Source of the DNA: Methylobacterium sp. Leaf104
GTDB taxonomy: Bacteria > Pseudomonadota > Alphaproteobacteria > Rhizobiales > Beijerinckiaceae
Length of the DNA stretch: 64,000 nucleotides
Assembly: GCF_001422885.1 (NCBI RefSeq)
Contig: NZ_LMMZ01000012.1
Location: forward strand, 250,388 to 314,387
Reading direction: 5' to 3'
Shown here: positions 43,965 to 52,549 of the stretch, in pieces
How the letters are laid out: each line of letters begins with the position of its first letter
How positions within the stretch are numbered: position 1 is the first letter of the stretch
Made by a program: the position numbers and the translations under genes
The notes under the pieces: generated by a model
What the model was told of the DNA's origin: nothing
Database searches by the model: none
What the model saw: the letters and a program-made list of their open reading frames with translations, nothing else

Positions 43965-45218
43965 ATGGCCACGGCGCGCGACGAAGAGGGCACGGTCGCC
44001 GATCCGCGCGACGCCGCCGAGGAGGCGGGCCTGCGCTACGTCGACGACACCATGCCGGGCCTGACGCGCCGGAAGAGCGGGACGGGCTTCGCCTATCGCG
44101 ACGCCCGGGGCCAGCCGGTGCGGGATGCCAAGACCCTGGCGCGCATCCGCTCCCTGGCGATCCCGCCCGCCTATACCGACGTCTGGATCTGCCCGCGGGC
44201 CAACGGCCACATCCAGGCGACGGGCCGCGACGCCAAGGGGCGCAAGCAGTACCGCTACCACCCGGATTTCCGGGCAGCCCGCGACCTCACCAAATTCGAG
44301 CACGTGATGGCCTTCGCCGACGCGCTCCCGGCCATCCGCGCGCGGGTCGATGCCGACATGGGCCGGCGCGACCTCCCCCGTGAAAAGGTGCTGGCCACCG
44401 TGGTCCACCTCCTGGAGACCACGCTGATCCGGGTCGGCAACGACGATTACGCCCGCACCAACAAGAGCTTCGGTTTGACGACGCTGCGCGACCGGCACGC
44501 CCGGATCGCGGGCTCGGAGCTGAGCTTCCGGTTCAAGGGCAAGAGCGGCAAGACCTGGGATCTCGGCCTCAAGGACCGGCGCGTCGCCCGCATCGTCAAG
44601 GCCTGCCAGGACCTGCCGGGCCAGGAGCTGTTCCAGTACCGCGACGCCGACGGGGCCGTGCGCGACGTGACCTCGGCCGACGTGAACGCCTATCTGCGCG
44701 AGATCACCGGCCAGGACATCACCGCCAAGGATTTCCGGACCTGGGCCGGGACGGTGCTGGCGGCCCTGGCGCTGCAGGAATTCGAGGCCTTCGACAGCGA
44801 GGCCAAGGCCAAGAAGAACCTGCGCGCCGCCATCGAGGGCGTCGCCGCCCGGCTCGGCAACACGCCGACCATCTGCCGCAAGTGCTACATCCACCCCGAG
44901 GTGCTCGACTGCTACCTCGAGGGCGCCCTCCTCCTGCAGATCAAGGACGCGGTGGAGGACGAGCTGCGCGCGGACCTGACCGGGCTCAAGCCCGAGGAGG
45001 CCGCCGTGCTCGGCCTGCTCCAGGCACGCCTCGCCGCGGTGAAGAACGGCAGGGGCCGCGACCTTTCGGACGCGAAGGCGGGCAAGGCGGTCGCCAAGGA
45101 TGTTGCCAAGGATGTTGGAAAGGCCGTCGCGAAGACGGGCGCGAAGCGGGCGGCGTCCGCCCGGTCCCGGAAGCCGGGCGCGACGGCATCGGGCGCGCCG
45201 CAGGGCCGCGCCGCCTGA
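43965..45218 (+). CDS. DNA topoisomerase IB
   Basis: 417-residue type IB enzyme of the bacterial/poxviral kind that relaxes supercoils through a 3'-phosphotyrosine. The N-terminal domain reads IPPAYTDVWICPRANGHIQA. Catalytic residues include KGRKQYRYHPDFRAARD (Arg/Lys), EFEAFDSEAKAKKNLRAAIE, and the nucleophilic Tyr in TICRKCYIHPEVLDCYL. The C-terminal 50 residues form a Lys/Ala-rich basic tail (AKDVAKDVGKAVAKTGAKRA) probably aiding DNA contact. Well supported. Such enzymes occur widely in Hyphomicrobiales. Confidence 0.93.
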   Translation: MATARDEEGTVADPRDAAEEAGLRYVDDTMPGLTRRKSGTGFAYRDARGQPVRDAKTLARIRSLAIPPAYTDVWICPRANGHIQATGRDAKGRKQYRYHPDFRAARDLTKFEHVMAFADALPAIRARVDADMGRRDLPREKVLATVVHLLETTLIRVGNDDYARTNKSFGLTTLRDRHARIAGSELSFRFKGKSGKTWDLGLKDRRVARIVKACQDLPGQELFQYRDADGAVRDVTSADVNAYLREITGQDITAKDFRTWAGTVLAALALQEFEAFDSEAKAKKNLRAAIEGVAARLGNTPTICRKCYIHPEVLDCYLEGALLLQIKDAVEDELRADLTGLKPEEAAVLGLLQARLAAVKNGRGRDLSDAKAGKAVAKDVAKDVGKAVAKTGAKRAASARSRKPGATASGAPQGRAA

Positions 45219-45558
45219 TCCGAGGGTCCGAGGAGGCCCGCCTCGGCGCGGCGCCCTCCCGCCTCTGCGGGCCGCCTTGTTCACGCATCGCGCGGGCGGT
45301 GCAGGTCCCCTCTCCTGGAAGGAGAGGGATCACCGTCGTGCCTCGCGCGGGTGGCCGACGAGCCTTCGCGATCCGTTTTCCGAGGGCGGTCGGCTCTGTC
45401 CCCGTCGTGGCGATCCGATCGCCGGCGGAGGGAAGGCCCGGATCCGCCTCCGCACGGATACCGCCCTCCCCGTGTCGATTGGGCACGCGGGCCGCGCGGC
45501 AACGGCCGCTCCCCTGGGCCGTTGCCGCGAGGTGTCGTGGAACGGGAACGGGAACATC
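45219..45558. other. 340-bp intergenic region
   Basis: This region lies between topoisomerase IB and the SDR gene. It holds a perfect hairpin at 45308-45328 and otherwise no supported gene. Frames crossing it have arginine/proline-rich non-coding character. Confidence 0.6.
45308..45328. repeat. Short perfect palindrome (possible REP unit or terminator)
   Basis: CCCTCTCC at 45308-45315 and GGAGAGGG at 45321-45328 are perfect arms around TGGAA. It lies 90 bases after topoisomerase IB. Short pyrimidine/purine palindromes like this are common intergenic repeats in GC-rich alphaproteobacteria. A terminator role is also possible. Confidence 0.5.
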
Positions 45559-46566
45559 ATGAAGGTCGCGGTCGTCACCGGAGGAACCGCCGGAATCGGG
45601 CTCGCCACCGCCCATCTCTTCGCCCGGCGGGGCTGGGCCGTGGCGGTCATCGCCCGCGACGTCGACCGCCTGCGCGACGCGGAGGCCGACCTAACGGCCT
45701 ATGGCCGTCGCGTCCTGGCGATCTCGGCCGACGTCACGGATGCGGAGGCGATCGACGCCGCCGCCGCCCGGATCGAGCGCGCGTTCGGTCCGATCCGGGC
45801 TTGGGTCAACAACGCCATGGCGACCATCGTGAACCCGGCCGACCGGATCACGCCCGAGGAGTACCGGCGCGTCACCGAGACGACCTATCTCAGCCAGGTC
45901 TACGGCACGCTGGCGGCCCTGCGCCACATGAAGCCGCGCAACCGCGGCGCCATCGTCCAGGTCTCGTCGGGCCTCGGCATCCGTGCGGCCCCGCTCCAGG
46001 CGCCCTACTGCGCGGCCAAGTTCGCGGTCTCGGGCTTCACTGACGCCCTGCGCTCCGAGCTGATCCACGATCGCGTGGACGTCTCCCTCAGCGTGGTCTA
46101 CCTGCCCGCCGTCAACACCCCGCAGTTCAACTGGGCCCGCAACCGGACCGGCCACGGCCAGTACGCCCCCGACCCGGTCTACGATCCGCGCCTCTGCGCC
46201 GAGGCCATCGTCGCCACGGCCGAGAGGCCGAGCCGCGAGGTCTGGGTCGGCCACAGCACGGTGATGATGGCCGCCGCCCAGGCCCTGATGCCGGGCTACG
46301 CCGATTCCAAGGCCGCCACGATGTGGTCGGCCCAGCTCACCGACGAACCCGCCCCCGACAAGGCCGGCAACCTGTTCGCGCCGGTCCCGGGACATGTCGG
46401 CATCGACGGGCGCTTTTCGGACCGGACCAAGGCCACGCGCAGCGCCTACTGGACGAGCCGCGACCGCGACCTGCTCGTCGCCGGCCTCACGGGGGTGGTG
46501 GCCCTGGGTCTCGTCGGGGTGGCGACCCTGGCGCGCGCCCCGCGCCGCCTGCTGCCGCGGCGCTGA
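45559..46566 (+). CDS. Short-chain dehydrogenase/reductase with C-terminal membrane anchor
   Basis: 335-residue SDR. Cofactor motif VAVVTGGTAGIGLATAHLFA (TGxxxGIG), the NAD-binding AWVNNAMATI, the catalytic Ser in IVQVSSGLGI and the Tyr/Lys pair in PYCAAKFAVSG are intact. An extra 90-residue C-terminal part ends in a hydrophobic helix (LLVAGLTGVVALGLVGVATL) and basic tail, so it is probably anchored to the inner membrane. The substrate is unknown. It precedes cydA by 122 bases. Confidence 0.85.
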   Translation: MKVAVVTGGTAGIGLATAHLFARRGWAVAVIARDVDRLRDAEADLTAYGRRVLAISADVTDAEAIDAAAARIERAFGPIRAWVNNAMATIVNPADRITPEEYRRVTETTYLSQVYGTLAALRHMKPRNRGAIVQVSSGLGIRAAPLQAPYCAAKFAVSGFTDALRSELIHDRVDVSLSVVYLPAVNTPQFNWARNRTGHGQYAPDPVYDPRLCAEAIVATAERPSREVWVGHSTVMMAAAQALMPGYADSKAATMWSAQLTDEPAPDKAGNLFAPVPGHVGIDGRFSDRTKATRSAYWTSRDRDLLVAGLTGVVALGLVGVATLARAPRRLLPRR

Positions 46567-46688
46567 TCGGCCGGGGGATCATGCGACGCCGGCGCCGTTC
46601 GCGAAACGGGTGCAGCTCCGGCGCCTTCACGCTATAGCTGTCTCCGCGGGCCGCTGATTCTCTGGTCCCGCTTCGAACGAGGTTCGCT

Positions 46689-48098
46689 ATGGAAGTCGAC
46701 GCGCTGCTGCTCTCACGCATCCAGTTCGGCTTCACGATGGCCTTCCACATCATCTTCCCGGCCTTCACCATCGGGCTGGCGAGCTTCCTCGCCCGGCTGG
46801 AAGCGCAGTGGCTCTGGACCGGCGACCCGATGTACCGGAACCTCTACCGGTTCTGGGTGAAGGTGTTCGCGGTCTCGTTCGGCCTCGGCGTCGTCTCCGG
46901 CATCGTGATGAGCTATCAGCTCGGCACCAACTGGTCGCGCTACTCCGACTTCACCGGCAACGTGCTCGGGCCGCTGATCCAGTACGAGGTCATCACGGCC
47001 TTCTTCCTGGAGGCCGGGTTCCTCGGGATCATGCTGTTCGGCTGGGACCGGGTCGGCGACCGGCTGCACTTCGTCTCGACCTGTATGGTGGCGATCGGCA
47101 CCCTGATCTCGGCCTTCTGGATCCTGTCGGCCAATTCCTGGATGCAGACGCCGGACGGCTTCACCGTCGAGAACGGCCGGGCCATCGCCACCGACTGGTG
47201 GAAGGTGATCTTCAACCCGTCCTTCCCGATCCGCTACGCCCACATGGTGCTGGGCTGCTTCCTCACCACCGCCTTCGCGGTGGCGGGCATGTCGGCCTGG
47301 ATGATCCTGCGGGGGCGCAAGGAGCCGGCCGAGAAGGTGGCGGGCGCCCGGCTCTCGCTCTCCATGGCGCTCTGGTTCGCGGTGATCTTCGCGCCGATCC
47401 AGATCTTCGTCGGCGACACCCACGGCCTCGCCGTGCTCAAGCTGCAGCCGACCAAGCTCGCCGCGATCGAGGCGAACTGGGACCGGCAGGACAACATGCC
47501 CCTGCTGCTCTTCGCGATCCCCAACATGGAGGCCGAGAAGAACGACTTCGAGATCGGCATCCCGCGGCTCGGCAGCTTCATCCTCACCCACGACTTCTCG
47601 GGCGTGGTGCCGGGCCTGAAGGACGTGCCCCGCGACCAGCGCCCCCCGGTCTGGCCGGTGTTCTATTCCTTCCGCATCATGGTCGCGATCGGCATGGCCA
47701 TGCTGGGCCTGAGCCTGTGGAGCCTCTACCTGCGCTGGCGCGGCACGCTCTACACGAACCGCTGGTTCCTCAACGCGGCGATGCTGATGACGCCGTCCGG
47801 CTTCGGCGCGGTGCTGTTCGGCTGGTTCACCGCCGAGATCGGGCGCCAGCCCTACATCGTCTACGGGCAGCTGCGCACGGCGGACGCGCACTCGCCCCTG
47901 ACGGTCAACGCGGTGACCACCTCGCTCATCGCCTTCCTGATCGCCTACACCTTCATCTTCGGGTTCGGCAGCTACTACCTCGCCAAGCTGCTGCGCAAAG
48001 GGCCGGAGCCCCTGGAGGAAGCCATCCGCGGCGGCGACGTGGCGCAGAAGCCCAAGCGCCCTCTGTCCGCGGTCGACGAGAGCCTCACCCCCGCCTGA
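46689..48098 (+). CDS. cydA: Cytochrome bd ubiquinol oxidase subunit I, without an adjacent subunit II
   Basis: 469-residue membrane subunit carrying the hemes of bd oxidase. It has about nine helices and the axial His20 (FTMAFHIIFPAFTIGL). The quinol-side motif GRQPYIVYGQLRTADAHSPL marks the cyanide-insensitive (CioA) short Q-loop type. The family's SYQLGTNWSRYSDFTGNVLG and EAGFLGIMLFGWDRV segments are present. No subunit II gene (cydB/cioB) follows: the next gene is on the opposite strand. It may be a paralogue relying on CydB elsewhere, or a degraded operon. Confidence 0.93.
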   Translation: MEVDALLLSRIQFGFTMAFHIIFPAFTIGLASFLARLEAQWLWTGDPMYRNLYRFWVKVFAVSFGLGVVSGIVMSYQLGTNWSRYSDFTGNVLGPLIQYEVITAFFLEAGFLGIMLFGWDRVGDRLHFVSTCMVAIGTLISAFWILSANSWMQTPDGFTVENGRAIATDWWKVIFNPSFPIRYAHMVLGCFLTTAFAVAGMSAWMILRGRKEPAEKVAGARLSLSMALWFAVIFAPIQIFVGDTHGLAVLKLQPTKLAAIEANWDRQDNMPLLLFAIPNMEAEKNDFEIGIPRLGSFILTHDFSGVVPGLKDVPRDQRPPVWPVFYSFRIMVAIGMAMLGLSLWSLYLRWRGTLYTNRWFLNAAMLMTPSGFGAVLFGWFTAEIGRQPYIVYGQLRTADAHSPLTVNAVTTSLIAFLIAYTFIFGFGSYYLAKLLRKGPEPLEEAIRGGDVAQKPKRPLSAVDESLTPA

Positions 48099-48105
48099 GG
48101 GGCAT

Positions 48106-48132
48106 CGCGGCCCGGCTCAGAGCCGGGCCGCG
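48106..48132. terminator. Perfect hairpin overlapping the response-regulator stop
   Basis: CGCGGCCCGGCTC at 48106-48118 and GAGCCGGGCCGCG at 48120-48132 are perfect 13-bp arms around one base (in practice a 3-5 base loop). It follows the cydA stop and includes the stop codon of the convergent regulator gene, so it could terminate cydA while encoding the other gene's C-terminus. No T-run. Confidence 0.6.
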
Positions 48133-48797
48133 CACGCGCTCGTGAGCTGGCTCCGGGGGCGGTCGCCGCCGCTGCCGCGGACCGGACCGGCATCGACCAC
48201 CGGGGCGAGACCGAGGTGGCGAGCCAGGGCGACGAGGTCCTTCAGGCGCCCGGTCTGGGTCTTGCGGCGCAGGTTCAGGCGGTGGGTCTCCACGGTGCGC
48301 ACGCTGAGGTTCAGGCGGCGCGCCACCTCCTTGTTGCTGAAGCCGGCGCTGAGGAAGCGCAGGATCTCGGCCTCGCGCGGCGTCAGGCCGTCGACGGGCG
48401 CGACGGGAACCGGGGCGTCCTCGCCCGGGACCGATTCGGCGGCGCCGGCGGCGAGGCTCAGGAGCGCGCCGCACATGTCGCGCGGCGTCGCCGTGCGGGC
48501 GATGAAGGCCTCGGCCCCGACCTCGATCAGCCGGGTCAGGAGGTCGGCCCGCAGGACATCGAAACCGACGAGGACGTGCAGGTCCGGCGCGCGCGCCTTG
48601 AGGGCCGCGATCCGCCCGACGAGACCCGGCTCCGGCTCCGATCCGACGAAGACCAGGGCGACCCTGCGCGCCGGTCCCTGCGAGAGTTCGGTCTCGCTCA
48701 AGGTGTGCAGGCGCGGCTCGTGCTCGATGACGGCGCGAAAGGCCGGCTCGATTCCGAGGGGCTCGCCGACGATCAAAACTCCCACGGCGTCATTCAT
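48117..48797 (-). CDS. LuxR-type response regulator with atypical receiver domain
   Basis: 226-residue regulator. Residues 1-115 resemble a receiver fold (MNDAVGVLIVGEPLGIEPAF...). At the expected phospho-acceptor position the sequence is VALVFVGSEPEPG, without an Asp, and the acid pair near the N-terminus is also absent. The C-terminal LuxR HTH is intact: DGLTPREAEILRFLSAGFSN, KEVARRLNLSVRTVETHRLN. Activation is thus probably not by standard phosphorylation. Convergent with cydA. Confidence 0.82.
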   Translation of the reverse strand: MNDAVGVLIVGEPLGIEPAFRAVIEHEPRLHTLSETELSQGPARRVALVFVGSEPEPGLVGRIAALKARAPDLHVLVGFDVLRADLLTRLIEVGAEAFIARTATPRDMCGALLSLAAGAAESVPGEDAPVPVAPVDGLTPREAEILRFLSAGFSNKEVARRLNLSVRTVETHRLNLRRKTQTGRLKDLVALARHLGLAPVVDAGPVRGSGGDRPRSQLTSACAARL

Positions 48798-49058
48798 GCC
48801 GCTGTACTCCCCATTGTCTCACCGCGACACACCGCAGCGATCCCTGGGAGAGTCAGATCAAGTTTCGTTCCAGCGCTTTACTCGCCAAGACTCGGCGACG
48901 ATTCCGGCCGGATTGGTCGAAGACTGAAGAGGACTCACGGTTAATTCGGCAAGACTTTGGTAAACGCGACGGACGCGCGAGCGCAACGTCCGGCCCGGCG
49001 TACCGCTACGGTACAACGGCCAAGCTGCGGCCGTCCTCGATTCGGGACAGGCGCGGGC

Positions 49059-49955
49059 TCAGCCGGCCCGGGCGAGAACGAGGTCGGAGGCGGCGCTCAC
49101 GACGCGGTTGCGGCCCGTGGTCTTGGCCTCGTAGAGGGCGATGTCGGCCCGCTTGAGCAGCCCCTCGATGGTGTCGCCCTCGGACCATTCGCTGACGCCG
49201 AAGCTGCAGGTGAGGCGGATCGGCACCCGGCCCCCGCGGATGCGCAGGGCCTCCATCGAGCGGCGCAGGCGGGTCGCCATGCCCTCGGCATCCGTGCCGG
49301 AGCGGTGGGGCAGGATGATGCCGAACTCCTCGCCGCCGAGGCGTCCGACGATGCCGTCGACGGCCAGCTCGCGGCACACGGCCTGGATGGCCGCGTCGCC
49401 GACATCGTGCCCGTACTCGTCGTTGATGCGCTTGAAGTGATCGATGTCGAGGAGGATGGCCGACATCTTGCCGTGGTCGCCCACGCGCTCGGCGGCATCG
49501 CGCGACTTCTGCAGGAAGGCACGCCGGTTGAGCAGGCCCGTCAGGGAATCCGTGTCGGCGAGGCGGATCAGCTCGCTCTGCATCGTGGTGAGGCGCTCCG
49601 CGGCCCGCAGGCGGGCATGCAGTTCCTCCGGTCCCGGCGGCTTCTCGATGAAGTCGTCGGCGCCGCTGTCGAGGGCTTCGGCCAGGTTCCGGGCGTTCTT
49701 GGCCGACGACATGGTGATGACGTAGAGGGGGCGGTTGGCCTCCGCCAGGAGGCGGGCGGACCAGCACAGCTCGAGGCCGCCCAGGGGCCGCACCTCGAGG
49801 CTGGTGATCAGCACCCGCACCGAGCCGGTGTTCTCCACGAAGTCGAGCGCTTCCGCCGAGTCGGTGAAGGCCGAGACGGTATGACCGTTGGGTTCGAGCA
49901 GCGCCGCGATCATCTTGAGGACGACCCGGCTGGTATCGACGAGGACGATATGCAT
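49059..49955 (-). CDS. Receiver-GGDEF diguanylate cyclase with missing phospho-acceptor
   Basis: 298-residue protein. The receiver (about 1-120) starts MHIVLVDTSRVVLKMIAALL. Where the acceptor Asp should stand it reads VLITSLEVRPLGGLEL, aligning Ser to Asp. The catalytic GGDEF domain begins DSLTGLLNRRAFLQ, with active site GRLGGEEFGIILPH and ending AKTTGRNRVV. No RxxD I-site is visible before GGEEF. The cyclase should be competent, but its control is likely by dimerisation or ligand rather than His-Asp transfer. Confidence 0.88.
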   Translation of the reverse strand: MHIVLVDTSRVVLKMIAALLEPNGHTVSAFTDSAEALDFVENTGSVRVLITSLEVRPLGGLELCWSARLLAEANRPLYVITMSSAKNARNLAEALDSGADDFIEKPPGPEELHARLRAAERLTTMQSELIRLADTDSLTGLLNRRAFLQKSRDAAERVGDHGKMSAILLDIDHFKRINDEYGHDVGDAAIQAVCRELAVDGIVGRLGGEEFGIILPHRSGTDAEGMATRLRRSMEALRIRGGRVPIRLTCSFGVSEWSEGDTIEGLLKRADIALYEAKTTGRNRVVSAASDLVLARAG

Positions 49956-50057
49956 GGCGCGGCCTGACCACCTTCACGGTTCTTGACGTGAGGATGGCAC
50001 GAACAGATTAACCGCTTGCGAAAGCCCTCCCGGATGGATCGGCCGCGGCGCGGGGGC

Positions 50058-50573
50058 TCAGCGGTGGGAGACGCGCACCGGAACGACGCGGGCGCCGCCG
50101 CTCATCTCGGCGGACGGGGGCGCCGCCTGGAAGGCCTCGCCCCGGGTCGCCGGGCGCTCCGGCGCGCCCGACCAGCGCCCCTGCCGGCCGCGCGTCAGGA
50201 CCCGGGACCGGCCCGCGGCGGCCGCCCGGAGGGCGGAGGGCGGCGCGTCGATGACATAGACCGTCGGGGTGCCGACCGCGGCACTGCGGATGCCCGCCAC
50301 CGTGGGGATTCCGTAGGTGCCGTAGCCCCAGGCGCTCGGCACGAGCTCGCTCGGGCGGGGAAAGCGAGTGAGCGGCGCACCGACATAGTCGCCGTGGATC
50401 AGCGGGCCGGCGTAGCCGCCCGCGTAACCGGATTCGTAGGCCACCGGCCGGCCGTAGGTCGGATCCTGGCCCTGCGCCGTGCCGGCGAGGCCGCACAGGA
50501 TCAGGGTACCGGCGAGGCCGGCCAGACGGAGCGGGACGAGCCCGGAGGGCGACACCTTGGATCGAGTGGTCAT
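50058..50573 (-). CDS. Secreted Gly/Tyr-rich hypothetical protein
   Basis: 171-residue exported protein. Signal peptide LAGLAGTLILCGLAGTAQGQ, then a low-complexity Gly/Tyr/Pro stretch (YGRPVAYESGYAGGYAGPLI, GYGTYGIPTVAG). The C-terminal third is Arg/Ala-rich and ends RVVPVRVSHR. No enzyme motif. Probably periplasmic or surface-associated. Recognised only as a lineage-specific secreted protein. Confidence 0.6.
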   Translation of the reverse strand: MTTRSKVSPSGLVPLRLAGLAGTLILCGLAGTAQGQDPTYGRPVAYESGYAGGYAGPLIHGDYVGAPLTRFPRPSELVPSAWGYGTYGIPTVAGIRSAAVGTPTVYVIDAPPSALRAAAAGRSRVLTRGRQGRWSGAPERPATRGEAFQAAPPSAEMSGGARVVPVRVSHR

Positions 50574-50885
50574 GCGACGCCGGACTCCCGCGCTGGCTGA
50601 TTCGGGAGAGAACCGGCGGAGACACCCGTCGTTCCAGAAATCCGGCCGGCTTCCAGCCTCGAAGACTGCTTAGGGGCTCGCCGAGCCGGGCAAGAAGCGG
50701 GGAAGGGTCGGGCGAGGAGGCCGGCGAAAGGGGCCGAGGCCGGGACCGGTTGATCGAACTGCGGCCCGTCTCGTCCGAGCCCGCTCGATCGGATCCGGAC
50801 CGGGAGGCCGGAAACCCCGGGGAGCCTTGCTTCCGGGAATGGGGGCGCGGCATGGTCGAAGGCAGGACCGAAGCCAGGAGGCCGT
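50574..50885. other. 312-bp divergent promoter region
   Basis: Between the secreted Gly/Tyr-rich gene (minus) and a membrane-protein gene (plus). An AGGAGG ribosome site precedes the plus gene at about 50876-50881. I see no gene or notable repeat in the remainder. Confidence 0.5.
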
Positions 50886-51302
50886 ATGAATCCGGGTGTG
50901 AACGATGAGAAGCTGTCGCTCGACTCTGTGTCGGTCGAGGATTTGAACGCCGCCCTGCGGGTGTTTCGCCGGCTGCCGCTGGAGCTGCTGGGCTTCCTGA
51001 TCCTGTTGCCGATCGTCTGCATCGGCCTGTCCCGGCTCGGTACGGCCCTCGCGCCTCCCTACGGCGTCTATGTGTTCGGGCAGGGCCTCGTGACCTGGGG
51101 CCTGCTCCTGATGCTCGCCCTGCTGTACGGGCTGTTCTGGTGGCGGGGACGGCAGGTCGGGCGCCTCCTGAACGACCCGGACATCGTGGCTTCGCCGGTG
51201 ATGAGCCTGCTGTCGGTGCCCGGCCTGCTGGCCGAACGCGCGCAGGCCCTGGGCATGGAATGGAGCGGCTTCTACGGTCCGCTCCGTCCGCGCCGGAGGT
51301 AG
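50886..51302 (+). CDS. Small membrane protein of unknown function
   Basis: 138-residue protein with an excellent AGGAGG ribosome site. The N-terminal 30 residues are soluble (MNPGVNDEKLSLDSVSVEDL). Two membrane helices follow at about 33-55 (LLGFLILLPIVCIGL) and 66-88 (GLVTWGLLLMLALLYGLFWW), with a cytoplasmic tail from WRGRQVGRLLNDPD. No recognised domain. Confidence 0.65.
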   Translation: MNPGVNDEKLSLDSVSVEDLNAALRVFRRLPLELLGFLILLPIVCIGLSRLGTALAPPYGVYVFGQGLVTWGLLLMLALLYGLFWWRGRQVGRLLNDPDIVASPVMSLLSVPGLLAERAQALGMEWSGFYGPLRPRRR

Positions 51303-51483
51303 GTCGTCCACGAAAGGGGCCGACGCACCGACCGTCGGTCGCGCCACCGGGGCGCCGCGGCGGGTCCGGACCGGCCTCCAAGAAGCGAGCGGGGGCCGGG
51401 TGCCACGGGGATCGGGCGACCTGCCCGAGCCGGTTCGGGTTTCACCGCTTCGAATGTCGCCGTCTCGACCTTCGGCTTCGGCG

Positions 51484-51753
51484 TCAGCGGCAGGTGGTGA
51501 CCCGACGGACGATCCAGCCCTCGCCCTCGACCCAGAGGCGCTTGCGCGAGCGGCTGCAATTGACGGCGTCGTCGTCCGATTCGGTGACGGCCGCCACGGG
51601 GGTGACGGCGGGCACCGCGACGGAGGCCTTGTCCGGCCCCTGGTTGGCGACCGGGGCGGCCACCACAGCGGGAACGAAGGCCGCGACCGAAACGGCGCCG
51701 GCCAAGAAAACGGTGCCCGCCAGGACGGACATGCGCAGTCGATTCGCTACCAT
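51484..51753 (-). CDS. Small secreted protein with C-terminal Cys pair
   Basis: 89-residue exported protein. The ATG at 51753 begins MVANRLRMSVLAGTVFLAGA, a signal peptide. The mature part has a Val/Ala/Pro-rich lead and a basic end with two cysteines (VNCSRSRKRLW and RRVTTCR) able to form a disulfide. Function unknown. Confidence 0.55.
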   Translation of the reverse strand: MVANRLRMSVLAGTVFLAGAVSVAAFVPAVVAAPVANQGPDKASVAVPAVTPVAAVTESDDDAVNCSRSRKRLWVEGEGWIVRRVTTCR

Positions 51754-51916
51754 CGGAAAGTCTCGCTCGCACATCCCTCGGCGGACGTGCCCTCAACATG
51801 TCAGGATGTTGCAGCGGGATGCGCTGCGTCTTGGACTGTTAAGTCGCGAGAGGTCGGAAGGGTTGCAGTCGAGGAGGTCGGCCGATCGGGAATCCTCGGG
51901 CCGCCCGGATGAACGT

Positions 51917-52075
51917 TCAGGGCATCGCCGAGACCGCGATCATCGGCAGCGTGACCGCGATCTGGGTCGCGGCCGGGCGCGGCGGGGCCCGGTCGGACAG
52001 GACCAGGGCGCCGAGCCCGAGGACGAGGCTGAGGGCGAGGAGGCTCGTCTCGATGCCGCGATAGAACCCGTCCAT
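51917..52075 (-). CDS. Small single-helix membrane protein
   Basis: 52-residue protein starting MDGFYRGIETSLLALSLVLG. One hydrophobic helix (residues 10-28), then a short Pro/Ala-rich tail ending IAVSAMP. It is near the limit of what can be called from sequence alone. The ATG and compact hydrophobic core support it. Function unknown. Confidence 0.4.
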   Translation of the reverse strand: MDGFYRGIETSLLALSLVLGLGALVLSDRAPPRPAATQIAVTLPMIAVSAMP

Positions 52076-52201
52076 CTCACACTCCCGGCGCGCTGACGCG
52101 AGGCCGCCGACGGCGTCGCGCCGTCCCTGTTCGGCTGGGCGCATGTTCGGCCCGGGAGCATGTTCGGCCCGGGAGTATGAGGGAATCGTAACCGCGCGGG
52201 C

Positions 52202-52549
52202 TCAGGCCCGCCCGAGGGGCGTCATGCGGGCGAGATCGGATTCCGGCGGCTGCATCAGGGCCGCCGCCAGGTTGGCCTCCAGCACGATCAGGTCGCAATC
52301 GGGGTCCGGCTCCCAGCCGCAGCGGCAGCCCTGCGGCCCCTCATGCGCCTGGGCCACCTGCCGGTAGAGGGCGCCGACGACCCGGGCCGCCACCTCCAGC
52401 GCCGACATGGCCGGCAGGGGCGCCCGGTTCAGGCTCTGCCAGAAGGCGCGGCGCAGGGCCTCGTCGAGATGGGCCTCGGGCGAGGCCGGCTCGGCGCAGG
52501 CCGGCGCGGCGCGGGACGCGGCGTCCATCCGTTCGTCCGGCCCGCTCAT
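52202..52549 (-). CDS. Small hypothetical protein with CxC motif
   Basis: 115-residue soluble protein, probably helical (LDEALRRAFWQSLNRAPLPA, ALEVAARVVGALYRQVAQA). Near the C-terminus GCRCGWEPDPDCDLIVLEAN holds three cysteines that might bind a metal. The start at 52549 overlaps the upstream stop by four bases (ATGA), marking a two-gene operon. Function unknown. Confidence 0.6.
   Translation of the reverse strand: MSGPDERMDAASRAAPACAEPASPEAHLDEALRRAFWQSLNRAPLPAMSALEVAARVVGALYRQVAQAHEGPQGCRCGWEPDPDCDLIVLEANLAAALMQPPESDLARMTPLGRA

Noticed and set aside
45219..45558. Small Arg/Pro-rich frames between topoisomerase IB and the SDR gene
   Set aside because: No start site, no conserved features, and they read through a hairpin. 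Treated as intergenic.
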